This document shows, piece after piece, positions 1 through 7,139 of a stretch of 29,688 nucleotides of DNA; the stretch's first letter is position 1; every line of letters starts with the position of its first letter. A program made the position numbers and the translations under genes. This DNA is from UBA4416 sp031539425 (lineage in GTDB: Bacteria; Bacteroidota; Bacteroidia; B-17B0; Aurantibacillaceae): assembly GCA_031539425.1 (NCBI GenBank), contig JAVKLI010000023.1, positions 1 to 29,688 on the forward strand, in the 5' to 3' direction. The notes beneath the pieces are model-generated. The model was not told the DNA's origin and made no database searches. It worked only from the letters and a program-made list of their open reading frames with translations.

Positions 1-1
1 G

Positions 2-130
2 AATGGCTTATTCATAAAATCAATAGGGATAGTAAGAGCCACTGGAATAATAGGACTTATCAACCTAACTTACAACTTATTTAGGTACGAACAAACCATA
101 AGATTAGATATTAAATACACTGATAGATAG
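2..130 (+). pseudogene. C-terminal end of an IS4/IS5-type DDE transposase (cut by window edge)
   Basis: The frame is open from the first bases to a TAG stop. Its end includes the pieces FIKSIGIVRATGIIGLINL and YNLFRYEQ. This resembles the conserved end of IS4/IS5-class transposases, where a basic helix (IGxARAxxKIGLxNLxYN) precedes a short 'RY' tail. Only about 42 residues are inside the window, so it cannot be said whether the upstream part, with the DDE residues, is intact. A (GATA)n run overlaps the stop and a palindromic repeat follows, which may be the non-coding right end of the same element. The family assignment rests on the short tail only. Confidence 0.55.
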
Positions 131-138
131 ATAGATAG

Positions 139-260
139 ATTATGATGTTGTAAAGGAAAAATATTGTACTTTTGATGGTACAGATTATAAAAATCGTTTT
201 AATGGATTCTACGATTTTTATTCAAATCTCTAAAAACTAATTTTTAGAACCACCTTAATT
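139..260 (+). repeat. Palindromic repeat, copy A (inverted partner near 27.8 kb)
   Basis: About 115 bases match the reverse complement of the copy at 27729-27858 with seven substitutions and a one-base gap; a further short match follows after a second indel. Internal structure: an 11-bp inverted repeat ATAAAAATCGT/ACGATTTTTAT with a 13-base loop, then the near-perfect palindrome CTAAAAACTAATTTTTAG at 230-247. It directly follows a transposase end, so it may be the right terminus of that insertion sequence. A five-unit GATA tract lies just upstream; the other copy has an AAC/GTT tract at the same place. Confidence 0.8.
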
Positions 261-389
261 CTAAATGGTAATATTATTGCAATTGAAGGTGATATTTCAC
301 ACAGTTTAACAGAAAAAAACTCAACAATTAGATTAACCCTTTCAAAATACGACAAAGCAGAAGGTTTTAATGATGTCATAAATAGTTAA
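255..389 (+). pseudogene. 3' remnant of an unidentified gene
   Basis: An open frame runs from the repeat boundary to a TAA stop. It reads LILNGNIIAIEGDISHSL, then TEKNSTIRLTLSKYDK and a short polar tail. It has no start codon of its own and looks like the last ~45 residues of a gene cut by the mobile element to its left. Upstream of the repeat boundary the frame hits a stop at 231-233 inside the palindrome. I do not recognise the family. It ends 12 bases before the haemoglobin start, so the two genes were probably once co-transcribed. Confidence 0.35.
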
Positions 390-401
390 AAAAACAAACA
401 A

Positions 402-809
402 ATGAAAGATATTGAAAATAGACAAGACATAAGTGTGTTAGTAAATGCTTTTTACGCTAAAATAAGACAAGATGAACTTTTAGGTGCAATTTTTAATAGC
501 CATATTTCAGAAGATAATTGGTCGGAACACCTTGTTAAACTTGCTGATTTTTGGGAGACTAATTTATTTGGAGTAGCAAAATTTAAAGGGAGCCCAACTC
601 AAAAACACATCAATGTAGATAAGGACTTAGGTTACAGCATAGAGCAGAAACATTTTGGGAAATGGTTAAATATATGGTTTGAAACAATTGATGAATTATT
701 TTACGGAGAATACGCTGACAAAGCGAAAAATTCAGCACGAAAAATGTCCACAGGACAATATATTGCAATATGGCAAAGCCGACCGCAAAACAAGATTACA
801 ACAAATTAA
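402..809 (+). CDS. Group III truncated haemoglobin
   Basis: A small cytoplasmic haem protein of the trHb/2-on-2 globin family. The 135-residue length is typical of group III. The B-helix region FYAKIRQDELLGAIF (residues 17-31) and the LADFWETNLFG segment (47-57) fit the family. The probable proximal haem ligand is His84 in the KHFGKWLNIWF segment, matching the HF..W arrangement of group III proteins. Group III members are linked to oxygen, nitric oxide or peroxide chemistry, but the exact role is rarely known, and no partner gene here narrows it. It stands alone on the plus strand between mobile debris and the converging murB, so its original promoter may lie in, or have been replaced by, the inserted DNA. 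The ATG is preceded by an A-rich stretch and no Shine-Dalgarno site, as usual for this lineage. Confidence 0.9.
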   Translation: MKDIENRQDISVLVNAFYAKIRQDELLGAIFNSHISEDNWSEHLVKLADFWETNLFGVAKFKGSPTQKHINVDKDLGYSIEQKHFGKWLNIWFETIDELFYGEYADKAKNSARKMSTGQYIAIWQSRPQNKITTN

Positions 810-855
810 AACTGCCAGCCACTAACGGTATATTTTCAAAATGGATTGGATATAG

Positions 856-893
856 TGTAAATAAAAATGAGTTTATTGTAACACTTATTTACA
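856..893. terminator. Weak bidirectional hairpin between globin and murB
   Basis: TGTAAATAA (856-864) and TTATTTACA (885-893) are perfect 9-base inverted repeats with a 20-base loop, overlapping the murB stop codon. All pairs but two are A-T, so the stem is weak. It is the only plausible terminator in this convergent spacer. Confidence 0.3.
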
Positions 894-1908
894 ATATATT
901 CACTTCCCTTTCTAACATTACACCAAATGTATTTTCTACTTTTTGAATTAGAAAATGTGAAAACTCAAATAGTTCTTTGCCATTGGCATTACCTAAATTA
1001 ACAAGCACTAATGGTTGGTTTTGATGTACGCCACAATGCCCATTTTTAAAGCCCTTTAAGCCACAAGTTTCTATTAACCAAGCTGCTGCTAATTTTACAT
1101 CGGTAGTATTTGGTAAAGAGTAAAATACAATATTAGGATATTGATATTGGAGCTTTTTAAATTGTGCTTCAGTAACAATTGGGTTTTTAAAAAAACTACC
1201 AGCATTTCCTAACTGCTTCCAATGTGGTAGTTTGTTGTTTCTAACGGTAATAACAGCTTGAGATACCTTCTGAATGGTTAGGTTTTGTGTATCTTCACCT
1301 TGTAGTTCATGCAACAAATCTTTGTAAGCAATATTTACTTTAGGATTTTTATGGAGCTTAAAAGTAACATACGTAATAAGATATTGATTTTTTAATTCGG
1401 TTTTAAAAACACTATTTCTATAATCAAATTGGCATTGCGCATTGTTAAACAATTGTTTTTCGCCCGTTTCAATGTGTATAGCTTCTACTTCATAAATGGT
1501 GTTTTTTACTTCTGAGCCATAAGCACCAATGTTTTGAATAGGGCACGCGCCAATAGTACCTGGAATAAGAGATAAATTTTCTACACCTCCATAATTATGA
1601 GTTACAGCCCACATTACAAAGTCGTGCCAAAGTTCGCCAGCAGCGCATTTTACGGTTATAGTGTCATTAGTTTCATCAATAATATTAATTCCTTTAATAT
1701 TTATTTTTAGTACCAATTGATTGACATTTTGAGTAAACAATATGTTAGAACCTTGGCCTAAAATTAATTTTGGTGTGGACTTAAAAACGGAATTGTTTTT
1801 AATGTAATAAAAATCTTGTATTGTATTTATTTCTGCATAATACAATGCAAAAGCCTCAACAGCAAAAGTATTTATGTTTTTTAATGATACGTTTTGTTGA
1901 ACTTCCAC
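889..1908 (-). CDS. murB: UDP-N-acetylenolpyruvoylglucosamine reductase
   Basis: MurB reduces UDP-GlcNAc-enolpyruvate to UDP-MurNAc with NADPH and FAD, the second committed step of peptidoglycan precursor synthesis in the cytoplasm. The 339-residue protein shows the FAD-binding GQGSN motif (51-55), the IPGTIGACPIQNIGAYG segment (115-131), the Tyr-Arg pair in the DYRNSVF motif (162-168) that contacts substrate, the catalytic serine Ser238 in NAGSFFKNP, and the C-terminal LEREV motif with the proton-relay glutamate. The extra Tyr-loop region is present, so it is of the longer, type I form. It is the last gene of the minus-strand block, 19 bases after comB. Nothing suggests damage. Confidence 0.96.
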   Translation of the reverse strand: MEVQQNVSLKNINTFAVEAFALYYAEINTIQDFYYIKNNSVFKSTPKLILGQGSNILFTQNVNQLVLKINIKGINIIDETNDTITVKCAAGELWHDFVMWAVTHNYGGVENLSLIPGTIGACPIQNIGAYGSEVKNTIYEVEAIHIETGEKQLFNNAQCQFDYRNSVFKTELKNQYLITYVTFKLHKNPKVNIAYKDLLHELQGEDTQNLTIQKVSQAVITVRNNKLPHWKQLGNAGSFFKNPIVTEAQFKKLQYQYPNIVFYSLPNTTDVKLAAAWLIETCGLKGFKNGHCGVHQNQPLVLVNLGNANGKELFEFSHFLIQKVENTFGVMLEREVNIL

Positions 1909-1927
1909 AAAAGTAAGTTTATAGCTT

Positions 1928-2635
1928 TTATATTTTAACTAAATAATCGCCTTTAAGTATAGGTATTACGGGGCAAATATTTAACGTCATGCAATATTTT
2001 ACATCTCTTTCTAAATTTAATTTTTCTAATCGAATGCGATGTGAAGATAAATTTAAAAATTCGTATAAGTCTGGTTGAGCTTGTAAATACAAGTTTTTTG
2101 AGGCAATAGCCGAATCACATTGTAAATCAAAGGTATTGTTTTCTGTTAGTTTATTTACTATAGCGCCAGCAAATAAGGTATCTTCTAAATTAAATTTGTT
2201 TTTCCAGCCAGAGCAAAGTAACAATACATCTCTATTTTGAGCTATTATATAATCGCAAATAACATTTAAGTTTAAAAAGCTCCCTATTAGTACTTGGTGC
2301 GCATCTTTACAAGTTAATATAGCTTGTGTGCCATTGGTAGTAGATATAACAATGGTTTTACCTTTTATGGTAGGCGACATGTAGCTAAACGGGCTATTTC
2401 CCATTTCTACGCCATCTACTATTTGTCCGTTTTGTTCGGCAGCTACAATTGTGTCTTTTTGTTTCATGCTTATAGCAATGCCTTTATTGGCAACAGGCAT
2501 TATTTTTTCTACACCATTGTAAAAGGCTGTTACAATAGCCGATGTAGCACGAAGTACGTCAATTACAACAACTATTGCTTCTTTGTTTTCAAATAAAGGA
2601 TAAGATTGTGGCGAATAACAAACTTCAACCTTCAT
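1928..2635 (-). CDS. comB: ComB-family 2-phosphosulfolactate phosphatase
   Basis: 235 residues of the ComB family. The N-terminal VVVIDVLRATSAIVTAF segment (22-38), the AAEQNGQIVDGVEMGNSPF segment (65-83), the VISTTNGTQA segment (96-105) and the later LLLCSGWKNKFNLEDTLFAGA segment are the family's conserved blocks, including acidic residues expected to bind Mg2+. In methanogens the enzyme removes phosphate from 2-phosphosulfolactate in coenzyme M synthesis. Many bacteria without coenzyme M carry the gene, and the substrate there is unsettled; sulfolactate or another sulfonate is a reasonable guess. Two bases separate it from gcvT upstream and 19 from murB downstream, so it is probably co-transcribed with both. 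The family call is firm; the reaction in this organism is not. Confidence 0.88.
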   Translation of the reverse strand: MKVEVCYSPQSYPLFENKEAIVVVIDVLRATSAIVTAFYNGVEKIMPVANKGIAISMKQKDTIVAAEQNGQIVDGVEMGNSPFSYMSPTIKGKTIVISTTNGTQAILTCKDAHQVLIGSFLNLNVICDYIIAQNRDVLLLCSGWKNKFNLEDTLFAGAIVNKLTENNTFDLQCDSAIASKNLYLQAQPDLYEFLNLSSHRIRLEKLNLERDVKYCMTLNICPVIPILKGDYLVKI

Positions 2636-2637
2636 AA

Positions 2638-3714
2638 CTATTTAAAAGGTAAGGTGGTTACTTTTGCTTTAATACTTTTCTCTCTAATAGAGATATAAAT
2701 TTCGGTGTTAGGGCTACTAAAAATGGTATTTACATAACCCATGCCTATGGCTTTGTTGAGAGATGGAGATTGTGTGCCTGAAGTAACTTCTCCTATTTCA
2801 TTATTATCTTGATCAACTATTTTATAGTGCTGGCGTGGAATACCCTTGTCTATCATTTCAAAGGGCACTAATTTTTTAGTTGTACCGTTTTTCTTTTGAT
2901 TTTCAAGAAAGTTTTTGTTTGTAAATTCTTTGTTAAATTTAGTTATCCAACCTAACCCTGCTTCTATTGGTGATGTTTCATCATTAATGTCATTTCCGTA
3001 TAAACAAAAACCCATTTCTAAGCGTAACGTATCTCTGGCACCAAGCCCAATAGGTTTGATGTTAAATTCTTTACCTGCTTCAAATATAGCACTCCATATA
3101 GCTGTAGCGTATTGGTTTTCAAAGTAAATTTCAAAACCACCAGCACCTGTATACCCTGTGTTTGAAATAATAATGTTTTCAAAATTTGCAAATATTCCTT
3201 TTTGAAATGAATAGTATGGTATTTCTGATAAATTAATTGCAGTAAGTTTTTGTAAAGCATGAATAGCATTAGGCCCTTGAACTGCTAATAAAGAAGTTTT
3301 ATCTGAAATATTGTGCATTTCCACTTGTTGGGAATTATGTTTTTGTATCCAGTTCCAATCTTTTTCTATATTGGAAGCGTTTACAACAAGCATATAGGTT
3401 TGCTCATCAATGCAATACACTAACAAATCATCTACAATTCCGTTTGTATGATTAGGCAAACAAGAATATTGTGCTTTGTTAGGTTTTAAAGCTGCAGCAT
3501 CATTACTGGTTATTTGTTGTATTAATGCTAAGGCGTTTGGTCCTTTAACAATAAATTCGCCCATGTGGCTCACATCAAATACGCCCAAACTGCTGCGAAC
3601 AGCCAAGTGCTCGTCATTTAAACCTGTGTAAGATACAGGCATTAAATAACCAGCAAAAGGTATCATTTTAGCCCCTAAGGCTTTATGGATAGAAGTGAGT
3701 GCAGTTTCTTTCAT
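2638..3714 (-). CDS. gcvT: Aminomethyltransferase, glycine cleavage T protein
   Basis: GcvT transfers the methylene group from the aminomethyl-lipoyl H protein to tetrahydrofolate, releasing ammonia and giving 5,10-methylene-THF. At 358 residues it is full length. Diagnostic blocks are GVFDVSHMGEF (44-54), NGIVDDLLVY (91-100) with the catalytic aspartate, LAVQGPNA, NTGYTGAGGFEIYF and GLGARDTLRLEMGF, followed by the EAGLGWITKF segment and the C-terminal beta-barrel domain. The P and H proteins are not in the window. The gene sits 28 bases after rplT and 2 bases before comB, in the ribosomal-protein transcription unit. Together with folD at 16.5 kb it belongs to one-carbon metabolism, though the two are on opposite strands. 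Confidence 0.96.
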   Translation of the reverse strand: MKETALTSIHKALGAKMIPFAGYLMPVSYTGLNDEHLAVRSSLGVFDVSHMGEFIVKGPNALALIQQITSNDAAALKPNKAQYSCLPNHTNGIVDDLLVYCIDEQTYMLVVNASNIEKDWNWIQKHNSQQVEMHNISDKTSLLAVQGPNAIHALQKLTAINLSEIPYYSFQKGIFANFENIIISNTGYTGAGGFEIYFENQYATAIWSAIFEAGKEFNIKPIGLGARDTLRLEMGFCLYGNDINDETSPIEAGLGWITKFNKEFTNKNFLENQKKNGTTKKLVPFEMIDKGIPRQHYKIVDQDNNEIGEVTSGTQSPSLNKAIGMGYVNTIFSSPNTEIYISIREKSIKAKVTTLPFK

Positions 3715-3742
3715 TTTAATAAAATACTACAGTGTAGCTTTA

Positions 3743-4090
3743 TTATGAATTTACTTGCTTTATGATAGCATTAAAAGCTTCTGGGTGATTCATAGCTAAA
3801 TCAGCTAAAACTTTTCTATTTAAGTTAATTTTTTTTACAGCTGCTTTATGAATAAACTCGCTGTAGCTTAAACCGTTTTGTCTAACAGCTGCGTTTATAC
3901 GTTGTATCCATAAGCTACGCATAGTACGTTTTTTATTTTTTCTATCTCTATAAGCGTATGTTAAACCTTTTTCTAAGGTGTTTTTTGCAATGGTCCATAC
4001 ATTACCTCTTGCACCCCAATAACCTTTGGTTAAATTAAGGATTTTTTTTCTGCGTGCCCTGCTGGCAACATGATTTACTGAACGTGGCAT
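3743..4090 (-). CDS. rplT: 50S ribosomal protein L20 (bL20)
   Basis: A 115-residue basic protein with the standard L20 start MPRSVNHVASRARRKK, the conserved KGYWGARGNVW block (about 22-32) and RDRKNKKRTMRSLWIQRINAA (48-68). bL20 binds 23S rRNA early in large-subunit assembly. It lies in the conserved infC-rpmI-rplT order but is separated from rpmI by 97 bases, far more than the other spacings of this block. In well-studied bacteria L20 represses its own operon by binding mRNA, so the spacer with two hairpins is worth noting. Confidence 0.98.
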   Translation of the reverse strand: MPRSVNHVASRARRKKILNLTKGYWGARGNVWTIAKNTLEKGLTYAYRDRKNKKRTMRSLWIQRINAAVRQNGLSYSEFIHKAAVKKINLNRKVLADLAMNHPEAFNAIIKQVNS

Positions 4091-4115
4091 ATTTTTTGGT
4101 TTTTAATTTTAAGTG

Positions 4116-4171
4116 ATTACAGTTTGTAATTCTTTTTTAACTTAAAATTAGGCTAGTTTTTAAGCTAACCT
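4116..4171 (-). promoter_or_regulatory. Two hairpins in the rpmI-rplT spacer; possible L20 control element
   Basis: On the mRNA strand, AGGTTAG...CTAGCCT (4150-4171) forms a 7-bp stem with one G-U pair and an 8-base loop. Downstream, ATTACA-AAC-TGTAAT (4116-4130) forms a perfect 6-bp stem 25 bases before the rplT start. L20 is known to autoregulate through mRNA structures in other phyla. That these hairpins do so is inference; they could also be an attenuator or an internal processing site. Confidence 0.35.
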
Positions 4172-4187
4172 ATGTGATTATAATTTT

Positions 4188-4382
4188 TTATATTGCTAAT
4201 AAAAATTTAACATTATTCATATCTCTTTCGTGTACTAAGCCAGTCTTAGTTAAATCACGCTTACGAGTGGTAGCTTTTTTAGTTAAAATATGACTTTTAT
4301 AAGCATGTTTTCTTTTTATTTTTCCTGTTCCGGTGATAGAAAATCTTTTTTTAGCACTGGAGTTGGTTTTCATTTTTGGCAT
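4188..4382 (-). CDS. rpmI: 50S ribosomal protein L35 (bL35)
   Basis: 64 residues, the usual bL35 length, starting MPKMKTNSSAKKRFSITGTG, followed by KIKRKHAYKSHILTKK and the conserved RKRDLTKTGLV segment. It is a small, highly basic protein of the large subunit. Seventeen bases separate it from infC upstream. No Shine-Dalgarno sequence precedes its ATG, unlike infC next door. Confidence 0.97.
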   Translation of the reverse strand: MPKMKTNSSAKKRFSITGTGKIKRKHAYKSHILTKKATTRKRDLTKTGLVHERDMNNVKFLLAI

Positions 4383-4399
4383 AATCTATGGTATTTAAT

Positions 4400-5050
4400 T
4401 TATTTATTTTTCTTTTTTGGTGCAAGTAACATTTGCATTTTTTTACCTTCCATTAGTGGTAATTGCTCTGCTTTAGAATAATCTTCTAGCTCTGTGGCAA
4501 ATTTTAATAAAAGTATTTCGCCTTGTTCTTTAAATACAATTTCTCTTCCTTTAAAAAACACATAAGCTTTTACCTTAGCGCCATCTTGTAAAAATTTAAT
4601 GGCATGATTTTTTTTAAATTGAAAATCGTGTTCATCAGTATGTGGGCCAAAACGTATATCTTTTACTACTGCCTTAGATGCTTTTGCTTTTATTTCTTTT
4701 GCCTTTTTCTTTAATTCATACAAAAATTTACTGTAATCTATGATTTTACAAACAGGTGGCTGAATTGTAGGGGCTACCTCTACTAAATCTACGCCCATAT
4801 CTTCTGCCAATTTTAATGCCTCAGCTATTTTCATTACTCCAGATTCTATGTCATCACCTACAACACGCACCATGGGTGTGTTTCTAATGTTGTGGTTTAT
4901 CCGATGCTGCTCTTCCTTAACGCCTGGCCTTTTAAATCCTTCTTTTAAGCCGCGCATTCTTTTAGGTGCAGGTGGTTCGGTAGATTGCTTTGGCGCTGAT
5001 GAATTAGTTGCCGAACTTGGCTTTGGAATAAATTTTTTGTTATTGTTGAT
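4400..5050 (-). CDS. infC: Translation initiation factor IF-3, probable AUC start
   Basis: IF-3 binds the 30S subunit, keeps the subunits apart and checks the start codon and initiator tRNA. The N-domain block HRINHNIRNTPMVRVVGDD, the linker rich in Lys (KKKAKEIKAKASKA) and the C-domain block DIRFGPHTDEHDFQFK are all present. I place the start at an AUC codon rather than at the ATG 31 codons later. The AUC lies five bases after a perfect AGGAGGT, is in frame, and no stop intervenes; the ATG has no such site. This gives 216 residues with a Pro/Ser/Lys-rich N-terminal tail. IF-3 starting at a rare codon (AUU in E. coli) is the basis of its known autoregulation. The conservative 185-residue version would begin at 4957. 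Twenty-one bases separate the AUC from the thrS stop. Confidence 0.93.
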   Translation of the reverse strand: MNNNKKFIPKPSSATNSSAPKQSTEPPAPKRMRGLKEGFKRPGVKEEQHRINHNIRNTPMVRVVGDDIESGVMKIAEALKLAEDMGVDLVEVAPTIQPPVCKIIDYSKFLYELKKKAKEIKAKASKAVVKDIRFGPHTDEHDFQFKKNHAIKFLQDGAKVKAYVFFKGREIVFKEQGEILLLKFATELEDYSKAEQLPLMEGKKMQMLLAPKKKNK

Positions 5051-5061
5051 ACTGACCTCCT
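5048..5061 (-). promoter_or_regulatory. Strong Shine-Dalgarno plus AUC start of infC
   Basis: The mRNA reads AGGAGGTCAGTATCAAC. AGGAGGT is a full match to the anti-Shine-Dalgarno end of 16S rRNA, with spacing suited to the AUC. None of the other starts I inspected in the window has such a site, which is normal for Bacteroidota and makes this one stand out. By analogy with E. coli infC, the pairing of a strong site with a non-AUG codon would let excess IF-3 reject its own start. The codon use is read directly; the regulation is inferred. Confidence 0.8.
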
Positions 5062-5071
5062 ATTTAATTAT

Positions 5072-7021
5072 TTATATTATTTGTTTTAATTTAAAATCTT
5101 GTTCTATTGTTTCAATTATCAGTGAAATAAAACTTTCTACAGCTACTTCTCCTTTATCGCCTATGATATGTTCTCTTATTGATACAGTGTTATTTTCTTG
5201 TTCTTTTTCGCCTACAATAAGCATGTAAGGAATTTTGTTTATTTCTTGATCTCTTATTTTTTTTCCAATTTTTTCATTTCTATCATCAATGAAGCCACGA
5301 ATATCTGATTTTTTCAGTAAATCCAAAACTTTTTTCGCATAATTGTTAAATTTTTCACTAACTGGTAATATGGCAAATTGATTTGGGGTAAGCCAAAGTG
5401 GAAAGTTACCTTTGCAATGCTCTATTAAAACAGCAACAAAACGCTCCATAGAGCCAAATGGCGCTCGGTGTATCATTACTGGGCGGTGTTTTTGATTATC
5501 GAATCCAACATATTCTAATTCAAACCGTTCGGGTAAGTTGTAATCTACTTGTATGGTGCCTAGTTGCCATTTGCGACCTATAGCATCTTTTACCATAAAA
5601 TCGAGCTTAGGGCCATAAAAGGCTGCTTCACCGTATTCTATAACAGTTTTTAAGTTTTTTTCTTTAGTCGCTTCCATAATAGATTGCTCAGCGGTTATCC
5701 AATTTTCATCTGTACCAATGTATTTGGTTTTATTATTAGGATCTCTTAAGGATATTTGGGCTGTATACTCTTTAAAATCAAGCGCATTAAACACATACAG
5801 TACTAAATCTATTACTTTTAAAAATTCTTCTTTCACTTGGTCTGGTCTCACAAACAAGTGTGCATCGTCTTGTGTAAAGCCTCGTACCCTGGTTAATCCG
5901 TGCAACTCTCCTTTCTGTTCGTATCTATACACTGTACCAAACTCGGCATAACGTATAGGTAAATCTTTATAAGATTTTGGCGATGATTTATAAATTTCGC
6001 AATGGTGCGGACAGTTCATGGGTTTTAAAAAAAATTCTTCGCCCTCGTGTGGTGTTTTTATAGATTGAAATGAATCAGCACCGTATTTTTCATAATGCCC
6101 CGAGCATATGTATAAATCTTTATGGGCTATATGTGGCGTAGATACTGGCAAATAGCCAGATTCTAATTGTGCTTTTTGTAAAAACTGCATTAATTTTTCT
6201 TTAAGCATAGTACCCTTAGGAAGCCAAAGGGGTAAACCAGAGCCTACTTTTTCGGAAAAGGTAAATAGCTCAAGTTCTTTGCCTATTTTACGATGATCTC
6301 GTTTTTTAGCTTCTTCTAAAAGTTCTAAATATTCTTTAAGCTCTTTATCTTTAGGAAATGTGATGCCATAAATGCGGGTAAGCATTTTGTTTTTTTCATC
6401 TCCTTTCCAATAAGCTCCTGCAACGTTTAAAACTTTTACTGCTTTAATAAAGCTTGTGTTTGGAATATGCGGTCCACGGCACAAATCTGTAAAATTACCT
6501 TGTGTGTATAATGAAATAGTTCCATCATCTAAACGTTCTAGTAAATCTAGCTTATAAATATCTTGCTTATCGGTAAAGTAATTGATGGCATCTTGTTTAG
6601 AAATGTTTTTTCTTTCAAAAATGTTTTGTTTGCGAGCTAACTCAAGCATTTTTTGTTCTATTTTTTCAAAATCAGAAGTGCTTAGTGTACCGCCATTTAA
6701 ATCTACATCGTAATAAAAACCATTTTCGAGTGCAGGGCCTACCCAAAATTTAACATTTGGATATAAAGCCTCAAGTGCTTCTGCCATTAAATGTGCAGAT
6801 GAGTGCCACAACGTATTTTTCCCTTCCTCTTGTTCCCAAGTATACAATTTTAATGCTGAATCTGTTAAAATGGGTGTATTTAAATCAACCAATTCGTTAT
6901 TTAGCTTTGCAACCAAAGCGTTTTGTGCCAAGCCTCGGCTTATGCCTTCGGCTATTTGCATTGGTGTGGTGCCTTTCTCTACTTGCTTTGTAGAACTATC
7001 GGGTAAGGTAATTGTTATCAT
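5072..7021 (-). CDS. thrS: Threonyl-tRNA synthetase
   Basis: A 649-residue class II synthetase with full domain set. Residues 1-61 are the TGS domain. The editing domain has its metal-site residues His73, His77, Cys181 and His185 (HSSAH and CRGPH). The catalytic core starts near 240, with the zinc cysteine Cys337 in KPMNCPHHCEIY, motif 2 around RYAEFGTVYRYE, and motif 3 in HRAPFGSMERF. The anticodon-binding domain follows from ANQF-like TPNQFAILPVSE to the end. It charges tRNA-Thr and edits Ser-tRNA-Thr. It heads the conserved thrS-infC-rpmI-rplT cluster. A 118-base spacer with a plausible -7 box precedes it, so this block may have its own promoter. No T-box or other leader signal is visible. 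Confidence 0.98.
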   Translation of the reverse strand: MITITLPDSSTKQVEKGTTPMQIAEGISRGLAQNALVAKLNNELVDLNTPILTDSALKLYTWEQEEGKNTLWHSSAHLMAEALEALYPNVKFWVGPALENGFYYDVDLNGGTLSTSDFEKIEQKMLELARKQNIFERKNISKQDAINYFTDKQDIYKLDLLERLDDGTISLYTQGNFTDLCRGPHIPNTSFIKAVKVLNVAGAYWKGDEKNKMLTRIYGITFPKDKELKEYLELLEEAKKRDHRKIGKELELFTFSEKVGSGLPLWLPKGTMLKEKLMQFLQKAQLESGYLPVSTPHIAHKDLYICSGHYEKYGADSFQSIKTPHEGEEFFLKPMNCPHHCEIYKSSPKSYKDLPIRYAEFGTVYRYEQKGELHGLTRVRGFTQDDAHLFVRPDQVKEEFLKVIDLVLYVFNALDFKEYTAQISLRDPNNKTKYIGTDENWITAEQSIMEATKEKNLKTVIEYGEAAFYGPKLDFMVKDAIGRKWQLGTIQVDYNLPERFELEYVGFDNQKHRPVMIHRAPFGSMERFVAVLIEHCKGNFPLWLTPNQFAILPVSEKFNNYAKKVLDLLKKSDIRGFIDDRNEKIGKKIRDQEINKIPYMLIVGEKEQENNTVSIREHIIGDKGEVAVESFISLIIETIEQDFKLKQII

Positions 7022-7075
7022 AATGCTTGTTACTTCTTACAAATGAAGTGATACATTGGTTTTAATTTTGCAATG

Positions 7076-7083
7076 CAAATTTA
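7076..7083 (-). promoter_or_regulatory. Candidate -7 box for thrS block
   Basis: On the minus strand TAAATTTG fits the Bacteroidota -7 consensus TAnnTTTG and would give a leader of roughly 50 bases. No clear TTG -33 element sits at the expected distance (a CTG is 18 bases upstream), so the call is tentative. Confidence 0.35.
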
Positions 7084-7139
7084 AACATTTATTAATGGGG
7101 GCAGTTTTAATTTTCATCTATGTGTATTAGGGCATTATA

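Noticed and set aside
122..140. (GATA)n tract as a functional element
   Set aside because: A short microsatellite overlapping a transposase stop; the other repeat copy has a different tandem run, so it is probably slippage.
810..860. AACTGCCAGCCACTAACGG after the globin gene as an integron attC site
   Set aside because: It recalls gene-end repeats in some Bacteroidota, but the paired R boxes of attC cannot be found.
7022..7139. T-box or threonine attenuator before thrS
   Set aside because: No T-box consensus, no terminator hairpin and no Thr-rich leader peptide.
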